Shown here: positions 38,074 to 46,368 of the stretch, piece after piece | Layout: every line of letters starts with the position of its first letter | Position numbering within the stretch: the first letter of the stretch is position 1 | Assembly: GCA_020636405.1 (NCBI GenBank) | Contig: JACJXW010000006.1 | Span: 983,543 to 1,047,542, forward strand | Length of the DNA: 64,000 nucleotides | Origin: Lewinellaceae bacterium | GTDB taxonomy: Bacteria; Bacteroidota; Bacteroidia; Chitinophagales; Saprospiraceae | Reading direction: 5' to 3' | Program-made: the position numbers and the translations under genes | The notes under the pieces: model-generated | Databases searched by the model: none | The model's input: the letters and a program-made list of their open reading frames with translations, nothing else | What the model was told of the DNA's origin: nothing

Positions 38074-38769
38074 ATGAGAAAACTGAGCTTGTTGCGGATC
38101 ACTTTCGAAACCGAGATCGCCCCCTGGGAGGCGCCTGCTTTCCAGTCCGCCGTTGCCGATTACCTCGGCGGCGCCCCCGAGGGGCTGTTTGCTCCTCCGG
38201 AAGCCGGCGCTCCGCTGTTCGCTTACCCGCTGGTACAGTTCAAGATGCGCCGCACCCGGGAGGGCTACCAGCCTCTGATGTTGTGCCTGGGCGCCAAAGT
38301 GGGCGAGGCGCTGGAGGCTTTCCGCAACATCCGGCACACCCAGGTAGTGGTATCGGGAAAGGCCTATTCCCTGAACATTACGGAGGCCAAGGCCTACGAG
38401 TTCAACTACGAGCCCGGGGAACAACCCTATGCCTATAACCTGTTCAAGTACCAGGCGCTCAATCCCAGGAATTACCGGGCCTATCGGCGCTTGAAAGAAG
38501 AGGAGGAAAAGAAAGCGTTCCTGGAGAACATCCTGGTGAACCACCTCCTCACCTTTGCCCGCGCCGTAGGATGGGAACTGGATTTTCAGCTGGAGGTGCA
38601 TAACCTCCATATCATGAAGGAGAAACTGGTGCGTTGCGGCGCCGTCCATTACAACTGCTTTGACCTCAGTTTCCGCTGCCCGCTGCTGCTGCCGGAATAC
38701 ATCGGCCTGGGCAATGCCGTGGCTAAGGGCTTCGGCGTGGTGCGGCTGGACCGGCGGGGGCCGAGTTGA
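38074..38769 (+). CDS. cas6: Cas6-type CRISPR RNA endonuclease, copy 1 (His-less)
   Basis: The 231-residue protein matches the Cas6b-like pattern of the two other copies: N-terminal 'LLRITFETEIAPWEAPAFQS', central 'YKYQALNPRN'-type segment ('FKYQALNPRNYRAYRRLKEE'), 'FLENILVNHLLTFARAVGW' and the glycine-rich end 'LPEYIGLGNAVAKGFGVVRL'. Cas6 cuts CRISPR transcripts inside repeats. Copies 2 and 3 share HNHN and YHYRYP motifs, but here the region reads APLFAYPLVQF, so the conserved histidines are gone. Cleavage activity is therefore doubtful. It stands about 820 bp upstream of the CARF nuclease gene. Confidence 0.85.
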   Translation: MRKLSLLRITFETEIAPWEAPAFQSAVADYLGGAPEGLFAPPEAGAPLFAYPLVQFKMRRTREGYQPLMLCLGAKVGEALEAFRNIRHTQVVVSGKAYSLNITEAKAYEFNYEPGEQPYAYNLFKYQALNPRNYRAYRRLKEEEEKKAFLENILVNHLLTFARAVGWELDFQLEVHNLHIMKEKLVRCGAVHYNCFDLSFRCPLLLPEYIGLGNAVAKGFGVVRLDRRGPS

Positions 38770-39594
38770 GAGGAAGTCGGAAGTGGGAAGTTTACCCGGC
38801 TGAGGGCAGCAAAGACGGCGCGGAATTCGGAATACTACCTGGCTGAGGATAGCATTCGTTAAGAGCGTTTTGTTTTTGGGGTGGAAGCCCTTTCCCCCTG
38901 TTTCCGCCTTCCGCCTTCCGACGGTCCTTTCGCGTAACAAAAGGCCTGGTTCCAGGGCGGCTTTTTTGGGCACTGCCCGGAGCTCCTGCCCGGCAGCTAC
39001 CATCGCGCAATGGACAGCTCCCAAGCGGCCACAAGCGCCCTTTTTCCCTAAAGGAAAGCGCTGGGCAGAAGACAAGGACAAAAGCGCCATTCCCTGCTGT
39101 TGAGGGCAAGAAACATGCCTTGGCGGTTTCCTGCCAGGAGCCGACAATATGCAAAAGCTATAGCAACCGGTATTCCAGGCGAAGGGCCGTGGCCCCGCTT
39201 AAATCCGGAAACCGGCACAGCACCTGAAAAAGGGCAATCCCGGACATCAAGGGCAGGCGCCAATACCTCTCGCTACCCGGTAATACCAGGCGTAAAAGCG
39301 CCGCCTGTGGAGCTTCCAGCGTTTTTTGGCACTTTTTTGCGCGACAAAAAAGTGCAAACGGCTTTCTTGGAGCGAAGCAGAACAGGAATGTGCAGCGTAC
39401 AAAGGGGAAGTTCCCGGCCCAAAGGGGCTGCCCTCCTGGCATCAGCGAAACGAGTGCCCCGGAACTCGCCCTCGCCTTACGCGAAAGGGCCGTCCGATTT
39501 CCGACTTTGAGCCCCCTGCCTGCACCCAAAAGCCTTCCGCCTTCCGCCTTTGAGGCGTTTCCCGAGGATAAAGATTTCTTCCTACCTTTGCCCC
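38770..39594. other. Long intergenic region with dispersed repeats and a strong hairpin
   Basis: The 18-mer of the inverted repeat at 801 recurs at 38772-38789. TTCCGCC-type simple repeats lie near 38904-38925 and 39530-39550. A perfect 11-bp hairpin (GCACTTTTTTG at 39329-39339, CAAAAAAGTGC at 39345-39355, loop CGCGA) sits in the middle. Open frames here lack coding character. The region may be remnants of decayed repeats. Confidence 0.4.
39583..39590 (+). promoter_or_regulatory. Candidate -7 promoter element of the CARF nuclease gene
   Basis: TACCTTTG matches TAnnTTTG and ends four bases before the ATG at 39595. A TTTC at 39558-39561 is a possible -33 box with a 21-bp spacer. Confidence 0.4.
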
Positions 39595-40779
39595 ATGGCC
39601 AACATCCTCATCAGCCTGGTCGGCGACCAAACGGTGCCCAATGTATTCCTCATCCGGGATCCCGCTTTCCGGATGATCAGCCGGTATATCTTTGTGACCA
39701 CACCTTTGATGGAGGAGCGCCGCCGCCTCGATTACATTATTGGCTCCACCGGCCTGTCGCCCGGCGATTGCCTCCGGGTAGCCGTGGAAGCCGACGACCT
39801 GGCCGCTATCCACGAGCAGCTGTCCCGATTGCACCTTCCTGCCAATGGCAACCACTATTACGTCAACCTGACCAGCGGCACCAAGGTGATGTCGATCGCC
39901 CTTTATGAGTACTTCACCCAGCCGGCTTACCGCCATTGCAGCAGCATTTTTTACATTCCCATTGGCAAGAACGCTTTCCTGCAGGTATTTCCCGAAGAAC
40001 AGGCCCGGGAACAACCCCTGGCCTACCGCATCACCCTGGCAGAATACCTGTCCAGCTACGGCATTGTCGCCACCGCGCAAAAAGGAAGCCGCGGCCTTCA
40101 CCAGCCGGCCCGGTACACTGCGTCCATTCTGCCACACTTCCTCTCGGCCATGGACAGCCATCAATTCTGGAGCGCTATGAAAAAATTGCGGGACACTTAC
40201 AACCGCTCCAGCCAAAAGCCGGGGCTGGAGGCGCCCGTCGGCCCGGGCCTGGCGCCCTTCCTGCGGGCGATCCGGTATCCGGTATCCGGCAGTGGCAAGC
40301 TGACAAAAGAGGACATCACCTACCTCACCGGCGGCTGGTTCGAGGAGTGGGCCTTCAGCCGCATCAAGGAGGGCCTGGAGTTGCCGGACGAAGCCATCCG
40401 CTTTGGCGTCCGCGTGGAGCGAAATAACGCCGAAGGGCAGCCCGTGGCCAACGAGTGCGACATCCTGTTCACCCTCAACAATACCCTGCACGTCATTGAA
40501 TGCAAGACCGGACTGGGCGCCCGCCCCAAACAGCTCTTCGAGGACGCCCTGTACAAGCTCACCGCCCTGCGCAACGAGTTCGGCCAGCGCGTACAAACCC
40601 TGTTCTTTACCCTTTCCGGCCTGCGCCGGTCGCCCCGGCAGTGGGAAGAAACCTACCTCAGCCGTGCAAACCTCCACCGCGTTCTGCTCCTGGACCGCCA
40701 GGGGCTGCTGGAAGAACTGGACGAGCTGCTGGAAAAGCTACCCGGCCGTCAGGTGTTCGGCGGGCCTTTGGGGCCCTAA
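39595..40779 (+). CDS. CARF-PD-(D/E)XK nuclease (Card1/Can2 type), copy 1
   Basis: The 394-residue protein has an N-terminal CARF Rossmann domain ('ANILISLVGDQTVPNVFLI', 'GNHYYVNLTSGTKVMSIALY' forming the ligand loop). A C-terminal restriction-like domain of the DUF1887 kind follows, with active-site residues Asp289 (ECDILF) and Glu302-x-Lys304 (IECKTG). In this family cyclic tetra-adenylate made by Cas10 binds CARF and activates metal-dependent cutting of nucleic acid, giving dormancy or phage defence. It lies next to a type III-B locus with an intact Cas10 cyclase motif. Its last 42 bases overlap the convergent sigma-factor gene. Confidence 0.88.
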   Translation: MANILISLVGDQTVPNVFLIRDPAFRMISRYIFVTTPLMEERRRLDYIIGSTGLSPGDCLRVAVEADDLAAIHEQLSRLHLPANGNHYYVNLTSGTKVMSIALYEYFTQPAYRHCSSIFYIPIGKNAFLQVFPEEQAREQPLAYRITLAEYLSSYGIVATAQKGSRGLHQPARYTASILPHFLSAMDSHQFWSAMKKLRDTYNRSSQKPGLEAPVGPGLAPFLRAIRYPVSGSGKLTKEDITYLTGGWFEEWAFSRIKEGLELPDEAIRFGVRVERNNAEGQPVANECDILFTLNNTLHVIECKTGLGARPKQLFEDALYKLTALRNEFGQRVQTLFFTLSGLRRSPRQWEETYLSRANLHRVLLLDRQGLLEELDELLEKLPGRQVFGGPLGP

Positions 40780-41334
40780 TTTCTTTGCTTGCCGGAAAAT
40801 TTCAACATAGCAATTGCGCACCGTGCCCGGCGCCAGCCGGAGCTTTTGGGCGGCCTCCCGGTGGTTGTATCCCTGAAAACGCAGGTCGAGCAGCCGGCGG
40901 GAACGTTCGTCCAGCGTATGGTACCAATGAAGTAAGCGTACATGCCCCTCTTGTTCGAAAACATCGGCGGCAGTATGGCAGGTGGAGGAGGGGCTGTCCA
41001 CCGGCTCACCACCGGCGGGGAGTTCCTGCCAGCAATGGCGGCGCGCTTTCTTCCGTTCGTCGGAGTAGCAATAGCGGACGACCGTGAGGGCGTACGCCAT
41101 CAGGTTGCCGCCCCGGAAATGCCCCTCGCGCACCTTTCGGAGGAGCAGTAAAAAGGCAGGATTGAAGCAGTCTTCCATCTGGAGGTATGCAAGACTGCCC
41201 TTGGGCGCCCGGCACAACAGCCCGAACGCCCGCTGCCGCAGGCGCCCGTAGAACCAGTCGATAACGGCCCGGTCGTCCCGGAGGATACCATCGCGCACAG
41301 CCTCGGCGCTGTACGCCTTTGTTGATTGACACAT
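40738..41334 (-). CDS. Sigma-70 family (ECF-like) RNA polymerase sigma factor
   Basis: The ATG at 41334 gives 198 residues; an upstream start at 41382 is possible. A region 2-like segment ('AVIDWFYGRLRQRAFGLLCR', 'NPAFLLLLRKVREGHFRGGN') is followed by 'MAYALTVVRYCYSDERKKAR' and a region 4 helix-turn-helix ('DERSRRLLDLRFQGYNHREA', 'APGTVRNCYVEIFRQAKK'). No anti-sigma gene is adjacent. Its 3' end overlaps the CARF nuclease gene convergently, and its promoter faces that of cas6-2. Control of the cas operon is an inference from position only. Confidence 0.8.
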   Translation of the reverse strand: MCQSTKAYSAEAVRDGILRDDRAVIDWFYGRLRQRAFGLLCRAPKGSLAYLQMEDCFNPAFLLLLRKVREGHFRGGNLMAYALTVVRYCYSDERKKARRHCWQELPAGGEPVDSPSSTCHTAADVFEQEGHVRLLHWYHTLDERSRRLLDLRFQGYNHREAAQKLRLAPGTVRNCYVEIFRQAKKLGPQRPAEHLTAG

Positions 41335-41786
41335 GCTGCAAAATTTTCCTGAGGTAATGGAGGCGGGCCCGCAGGCGCGCACTCGTTTTGCTGGCGCTCA
41401 GGTTTTTGCAGCGAAAAATTTGCGCTTCTCTATTCCTTAATGGAAAGCGAGAGGGCAAAGTGTCATTTCAAATGGCCGTTTTTTTTAAAAAAACTTTTCC
41501 TCATCAGGAACTACCGAAGAAACGAACTTTTCCAGGATAATATTGGTTCCCGGGTTGCATTATTATTTTCATTTATCTATATTGCAAACTATCCATTCGC
41601 CTTTGGATATTCAATCTTAAACTTATTTCCACTTTAATGAGGATGCGCGTTCCGGCCATAGCCGGAAGAGGAATTTCTGTATGCTTTCCATTTGGGAATG
41701 ACATATGGGAAGGCCGAATGCCATTTTAGAATAGGGAAAATGCATAGTACACTCTGAAACCACAAAACATCCCAACATAAACGCCT
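41335..41786. other. Divergent intergenic region upstream of the cas6-2/cmr operon
   Basis: This 452-bp AT-rich spacer lies between the sigma-factor gene (-) and cas6-2 (+) and must hold the main cmr operon promoter. A near match to the -7 box (TATATTGC) occurs around 41578, without a clear -33 partner. Nothing else is recognised. Confidence 0.4.
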
Positions 41787-42500
41787 ATGAAGCAAGTCCG
41801 CATCCTCAGCGTCGCCTTCGACACCGAGATCGCCGCCCACGAGACGCCGGCCTTTCGCGGAGCGGTGATCGAAAAGGTCGGGCTGGAGCACGAGCTGTTC
41901 CACAACCACAACAACGACCCCTCCGCAAAAGTGGCCTACCATTATCGCTACCCTGTGGTGCAGTACAAGCGGCAGGGCCGCCGGCCGTCCATCGTCTTCA
42001 TCGACGAGGGTGTGGGCCAGGCGCAGCACTTCTTCATGCAGCCCGACTGGAGCCTCGAATTTGCTGGCCGCCGCTACAACGCCTCCATCTCGGACCTGAA
42101 AGTACGCACGTATGACCTGGGCGTAACCGGCCAGCCCCACTATTACACCCTCCGAAACTGGGCGGGCCTCAACCAGGAAAACTATGAGCGCTTTAGCCAA
42201 CTGGAAAGCCTGGCCGAACAGATAAAAATGCTGGAAAACATCCTGGCCGGCCACATCCTGGGCTTCGCCAACGGCGTGGGGCACCGCTTCCGGCGGCGCT
42301 TCGACCTGTCTATCCTTCACATCCTGGGGCGGCGCTTCCGCCCGTTTGAAGGGGTGGGGATGTTGACGTTTGACCTCCGGTTTAAGGCGGATGTGCTGCT
42401 GCCTGGGTATGTTGGATTGGGGAGGGGGGTGAGTAGGGGGTTTGGGGTGGTGGGGGAGTGGAAACCAAAGAGTGCGGGACAAAAATTTGCAAATAACTAA
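41787..42500 (+). CDS. cas6: Cas6-type CRISPR RNA endonuclease, copy 2
   Basis: The 237-residue protein has the full Cas6b-like pattern: 'RILSVAFDTEIAAHETPAFR', 'ELFHNHNND' (His39, His41), 'AYHYRYPVVQYK' (His52), 'GLNQENYERFSQLESLAEQI', 'LENILAGHILGFANGVGHRF' and the G-rich terminal loop 'LLPGYVGLGRGVSRGFGVVG'. One or more of these histidines are probably catalytic. It precedes cmr1 by 12 bp and is probably the first gene of the cmr operon. The 3' end is unusually G/T-rich compared with the rest of the gene. Confidence 0.9.
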   Translation: MKQVRILSVAFDTEIAAHETPAFRGAVIEKVGLEHELFHNHNNDPSAKVAYHYRYPVVQYKRQGRRPSIVFIDEGVGQAQHFFMQPDWSLEFAGRRYNASISDLKVRTYDLGVTGQPHYYTLRNWAGLNQENYERFSQLESLAEQIKMLENILAGHILGFANGVGHRFRRRFDLSILHILGRRFRPFEGVGMLTFDLRFKADVLLPGYVGLGRGVSRGFGVVGEWKPKSAGQKFANN

Positions 42501-42512
42501 AGTCACGATAGC

Positions 42513-43643
42513 ATGAAAACGATCACTTTTCATTGTAAGGTTCTCAGCCCCCTGTTTTTAGGCGGCGCCTATAGCGAGCAAGCAGAACTGCGCCCGCCAA
42601 GTATCAAAGGCGCCCTGCGGTTTTGGGCAAGGGCGATAGCCAAACATTGGATATGGGAAGATGAGAAGGAAAACCACAAAAAATTGCTTCAGTATGATGA
42701 GGAACTTTTCGGTGGAGTGAAAATGCATCAGAAGAAAAGCCTGGTATCAGTGGAAATCAGGCATGGTTCGCTGGATTCCTATACTATTAATGGAGGAAGC
42801 TTGAATAGGTTTGGCGAAGGATTGAAATACCTTTTATATTCGTTAGCAGTGCATAATAAGGATAAAGAAGGGATCAAAACGGAGTTTCCATTCGATGTTA
42901 CTCTTAGGAGCAAAGACCAGGCCGCGCTCAACAAAGCTATCGCTGCTTTTTGGGTACTGACTTACTTTGGTGCTTTGGGAACTCGGGCGCGGCGTGGAGC
43001 AGGGGCTTTTGAAGTTGTTGGTTGCGATGGATTCGAATTGCCGGGCGGGATTTCTTTCAGGCCCGGAAACAATTTGGCGTCTTTTCTAAAGGACGGCCTG
43101 CAGACTGCTTCAAAAATATTTGCAGTACCGCCGAAAGCTAGGTCGCCGAAAGGATACAGCATATTGGGGCAAAAAATTTGGGTGAGCAAAAAAGTGCATC
43201 GGGATTGGGACAGCGCCTTAGAGGAGATAGGAAGGTTGATGTTTAATTATCGGCAGCCCAAGCGCCCCGGTCCGCGGTACAGTGATGAGGAACCTCGTTT
43301 CACACAGCAAACCCTTGACCAGAAAGCTGCTTTTGGCCTGCCGGTTTCAGTCCGTAACGAAAAAGAAAATACCGTCAACTTTAAACCTGATCAGAAAGGC
43401 GATGATTCAAGCTATGACCGCCGGGCGTCGCCGCTTTGGATTTCTTTGGCACATTCTTCATCCGGTATTCATTGGATTGTGACCGAGCTGGAAGGCGACT
43501 TTATGGACAGACAGAGCAGTATTTTTTTCAAAAATAAAAAGGGAAGACAGTTTACATGGCCCAAAGAAGATGATACCGCTCTGAAGGAGTTTTTACAGCT
43601 TGTCGGCAAATATGCCATGCCTGTTTTCCAAATCAAACAATAA
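42513..43643 (+). CDS. cmr1: Type III-B RAMP protein Cmr1
   Basis: The 376-residue protein opens with the RAMP pattern 'ITFHCKVLSPLFLGGAYSEQ' and 'ELRPPSIKGALRFWARAIAK', diagnostic of Cmr1 (Cas7-like). A second glycine-rich stretch reads 'FGALGTRARRGAGAFEVVG'. Cmr1 is a head-side subunit of the Cmr effector that contacts the target RNA and the crRNA 3' region. It is the first effector subunit gene in an operon with very short spacers. The next start, 43657, is 13 bp after its stop. Confidence 0.92.
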   Translation: MKTITFHCKVLSPLFLGGAYSEQAELRPPSIKGALRFWARAIAKHWIWEDEKENHKKLLQYDEELFGGVKMHQKKSLVSVEIRHGSLDSYTINGGSLNRFGEGLKYLLYSLAVHNKDKEGIKTEFPFDVTLRSKDQAALNKAIAAFWVLTYFGALGTRARRGAGAFEVVGCDGFELPGGISFRPGNNLASFLKDGLQTASKIFAVPPKARSPKGYSILGQKIWVSKKVHRDWDSALEEIGRLMFNYRQPKRPGPRYSDEEPRFTQQTLDQKAAFGLPVSVRNEKENTVNFKPDQKGDDSSYDRRASPLWISLAHSSSGIHWIVTELEGDFMDRQSSIFFKNKKGRQFTWPKEDDTALKEFLQLVGKYAMPVFQIKQ

Positions 43644-43656
43644 AGACCACTTCATT

Positions 43657-44646
43657 ATGCACGAAATGAATGAAAAAATGACCCCATTCTTCCTCCGCAC
43701 CCTATCCTCCCTCCACGCCGGTTCTGGAGACGACAATGGACTGGTCGACCTGCCCATACAACGGGAACTCGTCACTGGCTATCCAAAGATCGAAGCCTCT
43801 ACGCTCAAGGGCGCGCTGCGCAGCCGGGTGGAGCAATTGGCTAAAGGCGATCCGGTAAAACATACGAAAATCCATTTAGTGTTTGGATATGATGACAAAA
43901 GTGAATTTAAGGGCAATGATTCCTTTTCTGGCGTTGGCGATAAAGATAATTATGCGCAGCAATTCATGGGAGCATTGACCTTCACCGACGCCCGACTGCT
44001 ACTCTTCCCGGTGCGGGCTATGCGGGGCGTATTTGCGCAAGTGACCTGCCCCTACGTTTTGCAACGATTGGCGGAGGACCTGGAACTTGGGGAAGAAGTG
44101 GCCAAAATATTTAAAGCAGCAGATAGGCTTTTCTCCGGTAATGCGGAGCAACCGGCTGAGTGCCTGACAAATGCGGGACAATTACAGCATGAGGGCAAAG
44201 TCATCCTGGAAGAGTATGTTTTCAAAGTAAAAACGCCAGGGGCTGCTGAATTAGCCAATGCCTTCCATAAAGCCACCGGCCTGGACTCTTCCCGCCTGGT
44301 GGTGCTTCCGGATGATGTTTTTTCTGACTTCACCCAGCTTTTCACCGAGCGGATGACGCGCAACAAGATTGAAGACGGCACAGGCGTGGTAGCTGATGGC
44401 GGCCTTTTCACCGAGGAATACCTGCCTCCCGAAGCGGTGTTATACAGCCTGCTCCTGGCCGATAAGCCCAGGCAGCCGCAAGGTGAGGACAGGAAAAAAT
44501 TGCCTGATAAATTCGAGGATGCCGACGCGGTACATCAGTTCATAACACAAGATTGCTGGAACGGCCAAGCCAAAAAAATCCTCCAGATCGGCGGTAACGC
44601 CACCGTGGGCAAGGGTATTGTTGAACTTCATTTCCCGAAGCTATGA
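43657..44646 (+). CDS. cmr4: Type III-B RAMP protein Cmr4 (Cas7), copy 1
   Basis: ATG 43657 gives 329 residues. The N-terminus has 'FLRTLSSLHAGSGDDNGLVD' with Asp31 of the VDLPIQRE motif, the conserved position of the Cmr4 target-RNA cleavage residue. 'KIEASTLKGALRSRVEQL' follows, with the thumb-like insertion and a C-terminal 'LQIGGNATVGKGIVELHF' glycine loop. Cmr4 forms the backbone and cuts target RNA every six nucleotides. The ATG of the next gene overlaps its stop (ATGA). Confidence 0.93.
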   Translation: MHEMNEKMTPFFLRTLSSLHAGSGDDNGLVDLPIQRELVTGYPKIEASTLKGALRSRVEQLAKGDPVKHTKIHLVFGYDDKSEFKGNDSFSGVGDKDNYAQQFMGALTFTDARLLLFPVRAMRGVFAQVTCPYVLQRLAEDLELGEEVAKIFKAADRLFSGNAEQPAECLTNAGQLQHEGKVILEEYVFKVKTPGAAELANAFHKATGLDSSRLVVLPDDVFSDFTQLFTERMTRNKIEDGTGVVADGGLFTEEYLPPEAVLYSLLLADKPRQPQGEDRKKLPDKFEDADAVHQFITQDCWNGQAKKILQIGGNATVGKGIVELHFPKL

Positions 44647-45134
44647 TCAAATTTAAAAGTATAGCTGAACAAAGGCTGGATTGCGCTTTCAAAAAAGTGC
44701 AGGAGGTGATCCGTAAAGAGGAAAACTATTTATCGGAAGAGGAACGCCAAATGACGCCCGCTGCCCGAAAAAATCTCGGAAAAGGTAAATCTGGCGAGGC
44801 GGCAGCGGCTTATCACCAATATGTCAAATCCTTCGCCATGCTCGTCCTCAACAGCGGACTGGTTGCGGCCCTGCTTTTTGCGCAGGGCAAGGCCAATAAG
44901 ACGGATAGCAAAAGCAGGGCTTATGAATTGATCATTAGCCATGTTACTGCCTGGTTAAAAGAGCGCGGCCTCACTACAACCGAGGGCAAGGAAGCTATTA
45001 TATGCCTTTATGGCAAACTAAGCCATGAGATCCGCCCCGCCACCCTGGAAGCCATCCGCTTCCTGGAAGACCTGAAGCGCGTGGCCGATGCGCGATTGTA
45101 TAAACCGGATGAAAAAACCGAAAAAAATGGGTGA
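44643..45134 (+). CDS. cmr5: Type III-B small subunit Cmr5 (Cas11), copy 1
   Basis: The 163-residue, fully helical protein starts within the cmr4 stop codon. The pattern 'SIAEQRLDCAFKKVQEVI', 'YHQYVKSFAMLVLNSGLVAA' and 'GLTTTEGKEAIICLYGKL' fits Cmr5. It forms the inner filament next to Cmr4 in the complex. It is followed by the overlapping cmr6 start. Confidence 0.88.
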   Translation: MIKFKSIAEQRLDCAFKKVQEVIRKEENYLSEEERQMTPAARKNLGKGKSGEAAAAYHQYVKSFAMLVLNSGLVAALLFAQGKANKTDSKSRAYELIISHVTAWLKERGLTTTEGKEAIICLYGKLSHEIRPATLEAIRFLEDLKRVADARLYKPDEKTEKNG

Positions 45135-46362
45135 CAACAACCTATATAACATCAAGTCAACGGCCCTGCCCGTCGATACTAAGGACGCCTTAGGCGAGAA
45201 AGGAAGCGCCGACAATTTCGCCCTGCTCTTCAATAAACTGGCACACTTTGGCGTAAAGGAAGACATTGAACAATATTGTGGCGATATCGAAAAATTGCTG
45301 GGGGGCGAGGTCAAGGCCCACTTTTTTCACAAAAGTAAAAAGCAGAGGCAAGAACTTCATCTGGACCTGACCCCGAAATGGCGGTTCCCAGATGGCTTCG
45401 AAAAACATTACAAAGCATTTTTGGAAGGCCATGCCGCCGCCGCCAAAGCCCTCTTTTCCAGTCACGTAGATCTTATCCTCAAGTCCAACTGGCGCATCGC
45501 CATCGGCATGGGGAACGAATCGGTTTACGAAAACGGCTTTACCTTCCATCCTACCTACGGCATCCCCTACCTGCCCGGCAGTTCGCTCAAAGGAATGACG
45601 CGGCACTGGGCAGTGGCGGAAGGGAAGGCCAGGGAGGAAATTGAAGCCATCTTTGGAACCGAGAATAACTCCAAAACAGAGGATATAGATTTCAAACAAG
45701 GCCAAATTATCTTCTTCGATGCCTTCCCCTTCCCTTCCGAACTAAAAGGGGGCTGCCTGCAACCTGACATCATGAACAATCATTACCCCGACTACTACGA
45801 GGGCAACAAACCGCCCGCTGACTGGCTCAGCCCCCGGCCTATTTTCTTTTTGACGATGAAGGAGGTGAAGTTTCAGTTTCACTTGGGTAGCATTCCAACC
45901 CCGGGAGGAAATCCGGAAGGCTTATTGAACACTGCCAAGGATTGGCTCGTAAAAGCGCTCATGGAATCTGGCGTGGGGGCCAAGACGGCAGTGGGGTATG
46001 GCAGGATGGGCGGAGGCAGTGCCAGCAAAAGCAACAGACGAAAAGTGGATGAAGGGCAATCCGAACAGGAAAGTGAAGGAGAACAGCCTGAGCCAGGCGC
46101 AATCAAGCCAACATTCCAGCCAGGCGAGCCTTCCAAAAAACTAAAAAACGGTATAGTTTTCGACGCCGTTGTTACCGAAGAGGGGAAACCTTGCCTGGCC
46201 GATATATATGGATACGGAGACAGACTGCATAAGCAGAAGCCTGTTTCCGGCAGCGTACAAAACCTGAAAAAGGGCGATGTCATACTGGTCTCTATAGAAG
46301 CTAATGGTAAAAAAGGAAGTAAGATCATTTCCGCCACATTTAAGGGCTACAAAAAAGCATAA
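45127..46362 (+). CDS. cmr6: Type III-B RAMP protein Cmr6 with C-terminal extension
   Basis: Start candidates are 45088, 45109 and 45127; the last (8-bp overlap with cmr5) is preferred, giving 411 residues. The Cmr6 core has 'GNESVYENGFTFHPTYGIPY', 'LPGSSLKGMTRHWAVAEG', 'IIFFDAFPFPSELKGG' and the C-terminal glycine loop 'GVGAKTAVGYGRMGGG'. After a charged linker (about 46020-46130) an extra domain of about 75 residues begins (KLKNGIVFDAVVTEEGKP) and ends 'KIISATFKGYKKA'. Its strand pattern suggests an OB or cold-shock-like fold. That extension is not part of standard Cmr6. Confidence 0.9.
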   Translation: MGDNNLYNIKSTALPVDTKDALGEKGSADNFALLFNKLAHFGVKEDIEQYCGDIEKLLGGEVKAHFFHKSKKQRQELHLDLTPKWRFPDGFEKHYKAFLEGHAAAAKALFSSHVDLILKSNWRIAIGMGNESVYENGFTFHPTYGIPYLPGSSLKGMTRHWAVAEGKAREEIEAIFGTENNSKTEDIDFKQGQIIFFDAFPFPSELKGGCLQPDIMNNHYPDYYEGNKPPADWLSPRPIFFLTMKEVKFQFHLGSIPTPGGNPEGLLNTAKDWLVKALMESGVGAKTAVGYGRMGGGSASKSNRRKVDEGQSEQESEGEQPEPGAIKPTFQPGEPSKKLKNGIVFDAVVTEEGKPCLADIYGYGDRLHKQKPVSGSVQNLKKGDVILVSIEANGKKGSKIISATFKGYKKA

Positions 46363-46368
46363 AACCTG

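Noticed and set aside
39100..39553. Overlapping frames in the spacer before the CARF nuclease
   Set aside because: Pro/Ser/Arg-rich translations without domain character, spanning hairpins and simple repeats.
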